This document shows, piece after piece, positions 6,012-12,351 of a stretch of DNA of 17,180 nt. This DNA is from Microcaldota archaeon. Its GTDB lineage: Archaea > Micrarchaeota > Micrarchaeia > Micrarchaeales > Micrarchaeaceae. A model generated the notes under the pieces. It ran no database searches. It saw only the letters and a program-made list of their open reading frames with translations, and was not told where the DNA came from. The stretch lies in assembly GCA_021785805.1 (NCBI GenBank), contig JAJYEJ010000016.1, forward strand, positions 1-17,180, given 5' to 3'. Every line of letters starts with the position of its first letter. Positions within the stretch are counted from its first letter, which is position 1. Made by a program: the position numbers and the translations under genes.

Positions 6012-7064
6012 ATGGGCGACCTGATAAATGACATACTGGGGCAACAGAAGGAAACTGAAGAGGTATTCAGTTCGGCACAGATAAAGATTGTGACGGCTGG
6101 ATTAGGAGGAGCTGGAAACAACATGGTGAATCGGCTTCTGAAGTCTGGTGTGAAGGGCACCGATTTCGTTGCGATTAACACGGATGCACAGCACTTCAAG
6201 ATAATCGATGAGAGGATAAAGAAGGTTCTCATCGGAAAGACCCTGACAAGAGGCCTTGGAGCTGGAGGCGATCCACTGCTCGGCGCAAAGGCGGCAGAGG
6301 TAGACAGGCAGCTGATAGAGAATGCGATAAGCGGTTCACAACTCGTATTCCTGTGCGCAGGAATGGGAGGAGGAACAGGAACAGGTTCAATACAGGTTGC
6401 GGCGCAGATTGCAAAGGAACAGGGAGCAATCGTAGTTGCGATGGTAACATACCCATTCGACCTTGAGAGGATAAGAAAGGTAAAGGCCGAGGAGGGAATC
6501 CAGAAGCTGAGAAAGTTCTGTGATAGCGTCATAATACTGGATAACAACAAGCTGGTGAAGCTAGTGCCTAACCTGCCGATGAATGATGCGTTCGCTCTTG
6601 CTGACGAGGTTCTCGCAAAGGCGATAGGTGGACTCGTCTGGACAATAACCCAGCCGAGCCTGATAAACATAGACTTCGCTGATGTCCGCGCGATACTAGG
6701 AGGAGGCCAGGTCGGCTTCATAGCAGTAGGAAGCGGAAAGGGCAATGACAAAGTGAACATCGCATCGGAGTCGGTGCTGAAGAACAAGCTTCTTGATGTA
6801 GACTTCGAGGGCGCATCAGGTGCTCTGATACACATCTCTGGAGGTGCATCCCTAACGATAGGAGATGCGATAAAAGCTGGAGAGATAATAACGGAAAGGA
6901 TGGATCCGAAGTCCAACATCAAGTGGGGAGCAAGGCTCATACCGGGAATGGACGACCAGATAGAGATAGTCGCGATAGTCACCGGAGTGAAGGGCTCATC
7001 CATAATAGGAAGGCTTGAGGAAAGGAAGGAGACAAACTTCAACAACATTGAAATGATTGGCTGA
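6012..7064 (+). CDS. ftsZ: Cell division GTPase FtsZ (first paralogue)
   Basis: A tubulin-like GTPase that polymerises into the division ring. The 350-residue product has the N-terminal nucleotide loop GLGGAGNNMVNRL (30-42), the tubulin signature GGGTGTGS (119-126), and the T7 synergy loop NIDFADVR with Asn219, Asp221 and Asp224, so it should be GTPase-active. The C-terminal domain runs to about residue 333, followed by only a short tail (ERKETNFNNIEMIG). ATG 6012 follows a TATA box without a clear ribosome site, consistent with leaderless translation. A second ftsZ starts 39 bases downstream. Many archaea carry FtsZ1 and FtsZ2 with distinct roles; I cannot assign which this is from the sequence alone. 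SepF, the membrane anchor of archaeal Z rings, is encoded 4 kb away. Confidence 0.95.
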   Translation: MGDLINDILGQQKETEEVFSSAQIKIVTAGLGGAGNNMVNRLLKSGVKGTDFVAINTDAQHFKIIDERIKKVLIGKTLTRGLGAGGDPLLGAKAAEVDRQLIENAISGSQLVFLCAGMGGGTGTGSIQVAAQIAKEQGAIVVAMVTYPFDLERIRKVKAEEGIQKLRKFCDSVIILDNNKLVKLVPNLPMNDAFALADEVLAKAIGGLVWTITQPSLINIDFADVRAILGGGQVGFIAVGSGKGNDKVNIASESVLKNKLLDVDFEGASGALIHISGGASLTIGDAIKAGEIITERMDPKSNIKWGARLIPGMDDQIEIVAIVTGVKGSSIIGRLEERKETNFNNIEMIG

Positions 7065-7103
7065 TGCCTTTCATTTCTTTTATTGTTTGTGATTGGTGGT
7101 TTG

Positions 7104-8129
7104 ATGATCGAAGGCACAAATGGCGACGAGGACTTCACGGCGAAACTTGCCGTAGTTGGATTGGGAGGAATGGGTTCCAACCTGATAAACAGGTTGTATA
7201 CCAATGGCATCAGGAGCGCTACGACCATAGCGATAAATACCGATGCCAAGCACCTCAACATGATAAGGGCACACAAGAAGATGCTGATAGGCAAGGAGAT
7301 AACCAACGGCTTGGGAGCCGGGGGTTTCCCTGAGCTGGCAGCCAAGTGCGCCGATGCCAGCAGGGCAGAGATAACAGAGGCGATAAGGGGCTACGATATG
7401 GTGGTCCTTGCAGCCGGTATGGGAGGAGGAACGGGAACCGGCTCGGCTGCGCAGGTCGCTCAGATGGCAAGGGAGCAGGGCTCCCTGGTAGTCGCGTTCG
7501 TAACCTATCCATTCGGATTGGAGAGGAGCAGGAAGCTGAAGGCCGACTGGGGTCTTGAGCAGTTGAGCAAGAATGCCGACACGACAATAGTCATAGAGAA
7601 CGACAAGCTCCTTAGCTATGCGCCGAACCTGCAGGTCGAGAAGGCTTTCGAGCTTATAGACAACGTAGCAGGCAACGCGGTCAAGGGGATCGCTGACACG
7701 ATATCCATGCCAAGCCTGATAAACCTGGACTTCGCCGACCTTAGGGCAGTCATGAGGGATATGGGAACGGCCGTGATCAACATAGGAATGGGCCAGGGAC
7801 CGGACAAGGTCGAGAAGGCGATAAGGAGCACACTGACCCACCCGCTGGTGGAGGCCGACCTCGATGGAGCGAAGAGCGCCATGGTGCACGTCACAGGAGG
7901 CACGTCCCTTACGATAGAAGAGGCGACAAGGATAGGTGAAGGCGTGACGGAGAGCCTTGACGCGAAGGCGAACGTGATATTCGGAGCCAGGCTGGTACCT
8001 GAGCTGCAGGACCAGATAAGGGTGATGTCCATAGTCACCGGGGTTAAGCCGATATTCGGAAGCGCGCCGAGGATGTCAGAGGAAAGGGCACCCGCAATGG
8101 CACTGGACTACCTTGGAAGGATTCTCTAA
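7104..8129 (+). CDS. ftsZ: Cell division GTPase FtsZ (second paralogue)
   Basis: A second complete FtsZ of 341 residues with GLGGMGSNLINRL (19-31), GGGTGTGS (107-114) and the T7 loop NLDFADLR (Asn207, Asp209, Asp212), so both paralogues keep their catalytic aspartates. Unlike the first, its tail is about 25 residues (PIFGSAPRMSEERAPAM...) and ends in a hydrophobic LDYLGRIL, resembling the conserved C-terminal peptide through which FtsZ binds its anchors; this copy is therefore the better candidate partner for SepF. ATG 7104 is chosen because GGTGGT (7095-7100) lies just upstream; a TTG at 7083 would add seven atypical residues. It is co-directional with the first copy across a 39-bp T-rich spacer and is followed by a pyrimidine-rich terminator. 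Confidence 0.95.
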   Translation: MIEGTNGDEDFTAKLAVVGLGGMGSNLINRLYTNGIRSATTIAINTDAKHLNMIRAHKKMLIGKEITNGLGAGGFPELAAKCADASRAEITEAIRGYDMVVLAAGMGGGTGTGSAAQVAQMAREQGSLVVAFVTYPFGLERSRKLKADWGLEQLSKNADTTIVIENDKLLSYAPNLQVEKAFELIDNVAGNAVKGIADTISMPSLINLDFADLRAVMRDMGTAVINIGMGQGPDKVEKAIRSTLTHPLVEADLDGAKSAMVHVTGGTSLTIEEATRIGEGVTESLDAKANVIFGARLVPELQDQIRVMSIVTGVKPIFGSAPRMSEERAPAMALDYLGRIL

Positions 8130-8132
8130 TCG

Positions 8133-8198
8133 ATTCCTTCCTTCTTTCTTTTCTTCCTTACTTTTCTTCTATTCCTTTATCCATTCCTTACCATTTTA
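8133..8198 (+). terminator. Pyrimidine-rich terminator after the ftsZ pair
   Basis: The 66 bases after the second ftsZ stop are nearly all T and C, with repeated runs of T (TTCTTTCTTTTCTTCC and similar). Oligo-T tracts are the usual intrinsic termination signal in archaea. There is no hairpin. Confidence 0.6.
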
Positions 8199-8245
8199 CC
8201 GTCTATTTATTATGTTCCGCAGGATGGGGTTCCCACGACAATACC

Positions 8246-8254
8246 TATATAAAT
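8246..8254 (+). promoter_or_regulatory. TATA box of the C/D box sRNA
   Basis: TATATAAAT at 8246-8254 is the best TATA match in the spacer. It lies about 26 bases before 8276, where the sRNA's terminal stem begins, and 170 bases before the aIF5A start, which has its own TATA-like element. Confidence 0.55.
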
Positions 8255-8275
8255 GTGTTCTGGTGAATATCACTA

Positions 8276-8341
8276 CCCAGTGATGACGAACTGTCTCGAT
8301 GATTGTGGAAAAACGTGATTATGTCCATATCGGCTGAGGGG
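8276..8341 (+). ncRNA. Candidate C/D box sRNA guiding 23S rRNA 2'-O-methylation
   Basis: The parts occur in order: terminal stem CCC (8276-8278); C box GTGATGA (8280-8286, perfect); 12-nt guide CGAACTGTCTCG (8287-8298); degenerate D' box ATGA (8299-8302); 12-nt spacer; C' box GTGATTA (8315-8321); 12-nt guide TGTCCATATCGG (8322-8333); D box CTGA (8334-8337, perfect); terminal stem GGGG (8338-8341). The D' guide is complementary to CGAGACAGUUCG, and GAGACAGUUCG is a near-universal 23S rRNA sequence beside the peptidyl-transferase centre (around E. coli 2597-2607, recalled from memory). The fifth base before D' would then direct methylation at the A2600 equivalent. I do not recognise a target for the second guide. 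Its own TATA box fits a transcript starting at the stem. Confidence 0.6.
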
Positions 8342-8362
8342 AAGGATTACATACGTAATATG

Positions 8363-8370
8363 TTTTAAAT
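8363..8370 (+). promoter_or_regulatory. TATA-like element of the aIF5A operon
   Basis: TTTTAAAT at 8363-8370 predicts transcription start near 8392 and a leader of about 28 bases before the aIF5A ATG. Confidence 0.45.
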
Positions 8371-8419
8371 GTTGCGGGCTAATAACCTGTGTTCTGATTA
8401 ACTTTAGAGTGGTTATTGA

Positions 8420-8827
8420 ATGAGTGATGAAGGCGGTGTAGAGAAAGGCTCCGCGAAGGACCTCAGAGTGGGCAAATACATAGTGATAGACGACATACCA
8501 TGCAGGGTGGTCGGCATAGATTCCAGCTCTCCGGGCAAGCACGGCGGAGCCAAGATGAGGATAACGGCCATAGGTATTTTCGATGGCCAGAAGAAGAGTA
8601 TAATCAAGCCCAGCACGGCGGACTGCGATGTCCCGATAATCGACAAGAAGAAGGCCCAAGTGGTCTCGATAAGCGGGGACAGCGTGCAGCTCATGGACTC
8701 AGATAACTATGAAGTTTATGAACTGCCGATAACAGAGGAGTTCAGGGGCAAGTTCGCGGCAGGGCAGCAGGTAGAGGTAATTGAAGCGCTGGGAAAGAGA
8801 GGAGTGCTCAGGATACTTACAAACTAA
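8420..8827 (+). CDS. eif5a: Translation initiation factor aIF5A
   Basis: This factor binds stalled ribosomes between the P and E sites and promotes peptide-bond formation at difficult sequences. The 135-residue product has the N-terminal SH3-like domain carrying the hypusination loop SSPGKHGGAK, with Lys40 the residue modified by deoxyhypusine synthase, and a C-terminal OB-fold domain (VQLMDSDNYEVYELPI to RGVLRILTN). Length is normal for archaeal aIF5A. ATG 8420 follows GAGTGGTTATTGA. It heads a plus-strand run with S24e (28 bp downstream) and S27ae, a translation cluster typical of archaea. Confidence 0.95.
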   Translation: MSDEGGVEKGSAKDLRVGKYIVIDDIPCRVVGIDSSSPGKHGGAKMRITAIGIFDGQKKSIIKPSTADCDVPIIDKKKAQVVSISGDSVQLMDSDNYEVYELPITEEFRGKFAAGQQVEVIEALGKRGVLRILTN

Positions 8828-8855
8828 CGGCAAGAAACGACACAGCGGTGTAGTT

Positions 8856-9206
8856 ATGGAGATAAAGATAACAAGAGATGAGACGAACGACGTTATGGGA
8901 AGGAGAGAGGTCCAGATATACGTGCTGCAGGATGACAAGACCCCATCAAAGGAGGATATCAAGAAGGAGGCATGCAAGAAGCTGAACCTGAGCCCGGATC
9001 TCACGGTAGTGGTGAATGTTAACCAGAAGTTCGGCACAAAACAGAGCGTGGCGACGTTGCACACCTACAAGGACCAGGCGTCGCTCAATATATATACGCA
9101 GAAGTATATTATAGGAAGGGCGACAGGAAACAAGAAGAAGGGAGCCGCTCCTGCCTCGGCAGCTGCAGCGTCGAAGGGGAAGGCGGAGGCGGAGAAGAAG
9201 GAATAA
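8856..9206 (+). CDS. rps24e: 30S ribosomal protein S24e
   Basis: A small-subunit protein shared by archaea and eukaryotes. The 116-residue product starts MEIKITRDETNDVMGRREVQ and keeps the S24e pattern: TPSKEDIKKEACKKLNL, a beta strand (LTVVVNVNQKFGTKQSV), then LNIYTQKYIIGR. The last 25 residues form an Ala/Lys tail (KKKGAAPASAAAASKGKA...). The ATG at 8856 is chosen over the in-frame upstream extension because GGTG sits five bases before it and the family begins here. It lies between aIF5A and S27ae in one operon. Confidence 0.93.
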   Translation: MEIKITRDETNDVMGRREVQIYVLQDDKTPSKEDIKKEACKKLNLSPDLTVVVNVNQKFGTKQSVATLHTYKDQASLNIYTQKYIIGRATGNKKKGAAPASAAAASKGKAEAEKKE

Positions 9207-9223
9207 GCTGAGTGTGTGATTAG

Positions 9224-9376
9224 ATGGCTGAAAAGAAAGATGCAAAGAAGAAGACGTTCAAAGAGTACAAGCCGGGAAGGATGTGCCCGAAGTGCGGAAA
9301 GCGGATGGCAGAGCATAACAACAGGCTTGCATGCGGATTCTGCAGTTATACAGAGTTCAGGGGCGCAAAGGCTTAA
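9224..9376 (+). CDS. rps27ae: 30S ribosomal protein S27ae (zinc-ribbon)
   Basis: This 50-residue protein shows CPKCG (21-25) and CGFC (37-40) around MAEHNNRLA, a four-cysteine zinc ribbon, with a basic N-terminus (MAEKKDAKKKTFKEYKPGR) and the ending YTEFRGAKA. This is the archaeal S27ae, without the ubiquitin domain that is fused to it in eukaryotes. ATG 9224 is 17 bases after the S24e stop. Pairing with S24e is the standard archaeal arrangement. Confidence 0.92.
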   Translation: MAEKKDAKKKTFKEYKPGRMCPKCGKRMAEHNNRLACGFCSYTEFRGAKA

Positions 9377-9385
9377 GGCTCGTGG

Positions 9386-10138
9386 TTGGTGCAGCATTTG
9401 GATGCGAAGAGGAGGAAGGTTCATAGCCTGAAGGCGGCAGGCGGAGCCAAGCGCGTAAGAGCAGCGAAAAAGGCTGCGGCTAGCGGACCGGAAAGGATGT
9501 GGATAGTCATCCTTTCTGTACTGATATTCGCGGCGCTGATTGCCCTGACTTTCGCTTACGGATACCTTTACGTACACGCCACGAACCCGAGCGACCAGGC
9601 AAACTTCTTGGCTTATTCTTCAGTGGCGCAGTCGTTCATCTTTCCCTCCTTGGCATTCATGTACCTGCTCCTTAGAGGGAGGAAGCTCAGCTGGATAATA
9701 GATAACATCAAGCTCTCCAGGAAGGCGTTCACCAGGCACAACCTGCTCATAGGGCTGGTGCTCTTCTTAGCGATAGTCGCAATGGAGATAGGCATATCGC
9801 TGTTCTCGGAGGTCACAGGAGTGCAGCTCCCGACCAACGTGGGCCTGGTGCTAGGCGGACTTCCCATATGGTTCCTAGTGTTCTCGTTCCTAATCGACCC
9901 CATAAATGAAGAAATACTCTTTAGGGGCTTCCTGGTGCCGAGGATAGGCATAGTCGCAAGCGCGGTGATATTCGCTTTCCTTCACCTGGGATACAACTCC
10001 TTAAGCGAGGTGTTTGCCGCACTGGTATTCGGACTGCTTGCAGGTTACGTATTGAAGAAGACGAACTCCTTGTATCCGTCCATACTTGCGCACATGCTGG
10101 TAAACTTCCTCACTATAGTAGCGCTTATATACGCCTGA
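9386..10138 (+). CDS. CPBP-family intramembrane metalloprotease (CAAX/Rce1-like)
   Basis: The 250-residue product has about 38 cytoplasmic, Lys/Arg-rich residues and then seven or so hydrophobic segments. All CPBP motifs are present: EEILFRG (Glu175, Glu176, Arg180), FAFLH (His200) and HMLVN (His236, Asn240), which form the zinc-dependent or glutamate-activated site of Rce1-like proteases. Family members trim prenylated or lipidated proteins or peptides within the membrane; archaeal substrates are unknown. The start is uncertain: TTG 9386 and GTG 9389 are adjacent, and an internal ATG at residue 38 would remove the basic tail entirely. It begins only nine bases after the S27ae stop, so it is probably read from the ribosomal operon. 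Confidence 0.88.
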   Translation: MVQHLDAKRRKVHSLKAAGGAKRVRAAKKAAASGPERMWIVILSVLIFAALIALTFAYGYLYVHATNPSDQANFLAYSSVAQSFIFPSLAFMYLLLRGRKLSWIIDNIKLSRKAFTRHNLLIGLVLFLAIVAMEIGISLFSEVTGVQLPTNVGLVLGGLPIWFLVFSFLIDPINEEILFRGFLVPRIGIVASAVIFAFLHLGYNSLSEVFAALVFGLLAGYVLKKTNSLYPSILAHMLVNFLTIVALIYA

Positions 10139-10150
10139 TAGGGCCAGGAT

Positions 10151-10894
10151 GTGAGAGAAATAGAGATGGAGAAGATGGCCGGATCCATTCGCGTTGTGCT
10201 CGTAGAGCCGAAATACCAGATAAACCTCGGCTATATGGCCAGGGTGCTGAAGAATTTCGGATTGGATAAGGTCTACCTGATAAACCCCAGATGCGATTAC
10301 AGAGGAAAGACAGCGATAAAGTACTCGAAGCATGCGAGGGACATGCTGGAGAACGCGGTCGTATGCAAAAGCATAGGGGAGGCGACGCGTGGCACGATTA
10401 GGATAGGGACTACAGCGATATGGCACAAGAGCCACAGGTCCTTCCTTAACGTCTACAGCGCGGAGAAGGTCGCATCGCTCTATTCAAAAGGCCAGAAGGT
10501 CTCCATACTGATAGGAAGGGATGACACTGGGCTCACGAAAGATGAGATATCAGGCTGCGCGGCGAACGTATTCATACGCGCAAACAGGAATTACCCTGTG
10601 CTTAACATCTCGCATGCCTTGGCGATAATACTCTACGAGTTCACCAAGAGGGACATGGAGAGGGAGCATGTGCACATAAGCAGGTTCTATGCGACAGATG
10701 ATGAGAAGGGAAGGGCATTCGAGCTGTTCAGGAGGCTGATAAGGGACAGGGATGATATAAAACGGAAGGACGCCGTGCTGATGGCGTTCACGCATATGGT
10801 TGAGAGGTCTGCACCCACAAGGAAGGAGATAAACGCGATCGCCATTGCGCTATCTGGAAAGAAAAGGCGTATGAAGCTCGATAGGAAGAGATGA
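10151..10894 (+). CDS. trmJ: SpoU/TrmJ-like tRNA 2'-O-methyltransferase
   Basis: A trefoil-knot (SPOUT) methyltransferase that methylates ribose 2'-OH with S-adenosylmethionine. The 247-residue product has the three SpoU motifs: motif 1 NLGYMARVLKNFG (25-37) with the catalytic Arg31, motif 2 ILIGRDDTGLTKDE (119-132), and motif 3 YPVLNISHALAIILYE. The motif 2 glutamate is Asp (GRDDTGL instead of GREDxGL). Residues 166-247 form a basic helical tail typical of TrmJ-type enzymes, which modify position 32 of tRNA. GTG 10151 is the longest start; ATG 10166 and 10175 are alternatives, and homologues usually begin close to the VVLVEP strand, favouring 10175. It follows the CPBP gene by 12 bases. Confidence 0.9.
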   Translation: MREIEMEKMAGSIRVVLVEPKYQINLGYMARVLKNFGLDKVYLINPRCDYRGKTAIKYSKHARDMLENAVVCKSIGEATRGTIRIGTTAIWHKSHRSFLNVYSAEKVASLYSKGQKVSILIGRDDTGLTKDEISGCAANVFIRANRNYPVLNISHALAIILYEFTKRDMEREHVHISRFYATDDEKGRAFELFRRLIRDRDDIKRKDAVLMAFTHMVERSAPTRKEINAIAIALSGKKRRMKLDRKR

Positions 10895-10983
10895 TTAACG
10901 CCCCGAAGGAAAGGCTGAAGAAAAGGGACATGGCTTTCGTACTTGACAATTCTGACTAGATGCTCCAGGGTTTCCAGAACGGC

Positions 10984-11019
10984 AAGCCTCAGAATCGGAT
11001 AGACTGACGTCTGAGACTT
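10984..11019. terminator. Inverted repeat between convergent trmJ and sepF
   Basis: AAGCCTCAGA (10984-10993) pairs with TCTGAGACTT (11010-11019), nine of ten positions, around a 16-nt loop. It sits between two converging genes and could end both transcripts. The rest of 10895-11062 holds no gene that I can see. Confidence 0.4.
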
Positions 11020-11062
11020 GATTAAAAAGAAGGAAAAGAACGCCGCAAGGACAAAGAGAAGG

Positions 11063-11440
11063 TTACTTCTTCTGCTGCGCCTTCCTGCTCTTTATTATCT
11101 TTACCTTTGCAGGGGTTAGCAGTATCTTCTGCTCGTCAAGCATGGCTATGTCGCCACCGATCTTCTCGACATACGACTTCAGCGAATCCACTACGCCCTT
11201 GAGCGTGTTTTGCCTCTTAGCCATTTCCGAGATGTTTAGGAGGATTATGTTCCTCTTCTGCAGCTCAGACTGGATAAGCGCGACATCACTCTCCTGCTGA
11301 AGCGCAACAGGCTTCACGTAGAAATCAGCTGGTTCGTTCATTATGTCGACATTCTCCATCTCTTCGGAGTTCATGTACTCTTCTACATTCAACTCCTTAG
11401 TAGCTCCTAGTGCCCCTCCAAGTTTTCCAAAGATGCCCAT
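11063..11440 (-). CDS. sepF: Archaeal SepF, membrane anchor of the FtsZ ring
   Basis: SepF tethers FtsZ filaments to the membrane. The 125-residue product starts with an amphipathic membrane-binding helix, MGIFGKLGGALGA, followed by an acidic linker (about 15-40) and the SepF core: YVKPVALQQESDVALI, then KRNIILLNISEMAKRQNTL, VVDSLKSYVEKIGGDIAML and KILLTPAKVKI. The core pattern of strand-helix-strand ending in LLTP-V-I matches archaeal SepF. ATG 11440 is chosen because GGTGA precedes it by six bases and the amphipathic helix begins there; a 12-residue upstream extension is unlikely. A basic tail (KSRKAQQKK) ends the protein. It lies about 3 kb from two ftsZ genes. Confidence 0.85.
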   Translation of the reverse strand: MGIFGKLGGALGATKELNVEEYMNSEEMENVDIMNEPADFYVKPVALQQESDVALIQSELQKRNIILLNISEMAKRQNTLKGVVDSLKSYVEKIGGDIAMLDEQKILLTPAKVKIIKSRKAQQKK

Positions 11441-11483
11441 AGCATTCACCAATCGCCTTAACGATAAGTAATCCACATTCGAG

Positions 11484-11490
11484 TTTAAAA
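11484..11490 (-). promoter_or_regulatory. TATA-like element of sepF
   Basis: TTTTAAA on the minus strand lies about 45-50 bases before the sepF ATG, predicting a leader of about 20 bases that contains GGTGA. Confidence 0.4.
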
Positions 11491-11677
11491 TACTTTCTCT
11501 TTTTTAGGATATGGGAACTCCACTGCATATCATTAGACGGCTTCCAAAGATTTAACAACGTGAGCTGGAAATCCCACATGCTTTAGAACATTATTCTGAC
11601 CTTGTGGCTCTTGCCGCTAGGTTGGAGAAATCAATATAGTAGCGGTGGGATGAGAGCGAACCGCAGAGAAACAGGAT

Positions 11678-11699
11678 GCCTCCTTATACCATCGGAGGC
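11678..11699 (+). repeat. Small hairpin inside the second relic
   Basis: GCCTCC (11678-11683) and GGAGGC (11694-11699) form a perfect six-pair stem with a 10-nt loop, just inside the left end of the second IS605-type relic. Confidence 0.45.
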
Positions 11700-11710
11700 T
11701 ATGACTTAAT

Positions 11711-11890
11711 ATCGTTGTTTAGTTCGGTATGTTCTCGCTTCATCGGATTTGCGTGGTTGGATTCCACGTCTTATGTTCCCATCTACGAAATTTATCCTTT
11801 CGGATTCCGCTGTGTCCCAGCGTATAGTATAATTTTGCCCGCAAATTATATAACCCTTCTCATCCATGATATCATCGTTGTTTAGTTCGG
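11711..11890 (+). repeat. 17-bp direct repeat within the second relic
   Basis: ATCGTTGTTTAGTTCGG occurs exactly at 11711-11727 and 11874-11890, 163 bases apart. The second copy runs straight into the right-end sequence GGAAGCCCAC. The repeat probably marks a duplication or recombination junction inside the element. Confidence 0.85.
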
Positions 11891-11961
11891 GAAGCCCACA
11901 CGATTTATCGGTGGGAGGATGCCACAAGGCTACTTAGCTGATTACTAGAGGACGGAAGGCG

Positions 11962-12333
11962 ATGATAAAGGTAAAACGGATATATGACAAGGCGGAGGTC
12001 ACCGACGGATTGAGGATCCTGGTTGACAGGCTGTGGCCCAGGGGGGTAAGAAGAGGCACTGCCAATGTCGATATCTGGCTCAGGGATGTGGGCCCTAGCG
12101 ACGAGTTGAGGAAATGGTTCTCCCATGAGAGGGAGAAGTGGCCGATTTTCGAGAAACGATATCAGAAGGAGTTGAAGGTGAACGACGCGTTTGGTGAACT
12201 TGTCGACATAGCGAGGACAAACGACCCTATAACGCTGCTATATGCGGCTAGCGACATAGACCACAACAACGCCAAGGTCCTTTACCGGGAGCTGATAAAA
12301 TCTCTCGCTAATAGCGTGGATGGCGTTGGATGA
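11962..12333 (+). CDS. DUF488 family protein (YeaO-like)
   Basis: The 123-residue product carries the family's signature stretches: RIYDKAEVTDGLRILVDRLW followed by PRG, WLRDVGPSDELRKWFSHE, and PITLLYAASDIDHNNAKVL. The family is widespread in bacteria and archaea, with no established reaction; a nucleotide- or stress-related role has been suggested for relatives but I cannot support one here. Length is typical (about 120). ATG 11962 follows a purine-rich GACGGAAGGC. It begins 37 bases after the IS605-type relic, so the relic may supply or separate its promoter. The MoxR gene follows 18 bases downstream in the same direction, possibly as one operon. Confidence 0.85.
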   Translation: MIKVKRIYDKAEVTDGLRILVDRLWPRGVRRGTANVDIWLRDVGPSDELRKWFSHEREKWPIFEKRYQKELKVNDAFGELVDIARTNDPITLLYAASDIDHNNAKVLYRELIKSLANSVDGVG

Positions 12334-12351
12334 TACTTATCTGGTGCGTTG

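Larger units (their letters stand above)
11557..11925 (+). mobile_element. Gene-less IS605-type relic (MITE-like)
   Basis: Both ends match the tnpB relic at 208-865. The left flank GATTTAACAA-CGTGAGC-GG-AAATCCCAC (11549-11577) corresponds to 845-873 (minus), and GGTGGGATGAGAGCGAACCG (from 11644, match running on through CAGA) corresponds to the same element's inner left end. The right end, GGAAGCCCAC then CGATTTATCGGTGGGAGG and ATGCCAC, forms a hairpin (CCCAC 11895-11899 with GTGGG 11911-11915, plus CGA/TCG). The roughly 220-bp interior has no tnpA or tnpB homology that I can detect. A 66-bp segment interrupts the left-end hairpin. The element is non-autonomous; the spacer 11441-11961 contains no other gene. 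Confidence 0.65.

Noticed and set aside
6008..7345. Long 445-codon open frame antisense to ftsZ
   Set aside because: Ser/Pro/Phe-rich product with no family resemblance, lying across two certain ftsZ genes on the opposite strand; it is a codon-bias shadow.
7080..7889. 269-codon antisense frame across the second ftsZ
   Set aside because: Same reason: the His/Tyr/Leu-rich product mirrors conserved FtsZ codons, with no ribosome site or family pattern.
8262..8272. Short palindrome (GTGA-ATA-TCAC) as an operator
   Set aside because: Four-base arms are too short to be meaningful, although the position next to the sRNA TATA box is suggestive.
10887..10925. Second C/D sRNA overlapping the trmJ stop (ATGATTA ... 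CTGA)
   Set aside because: The C box is imperfect, guide lengths are irregular, there is no D'/C' pair and no terminal stem.
11676..11885. 69-codon plus-strand frame inside the second IS605-type relic
   Set aside because: No TnpA Y1 motif (HxH...Y) or TnpB pattern; composition is that of non-coding AT-rich DNA.
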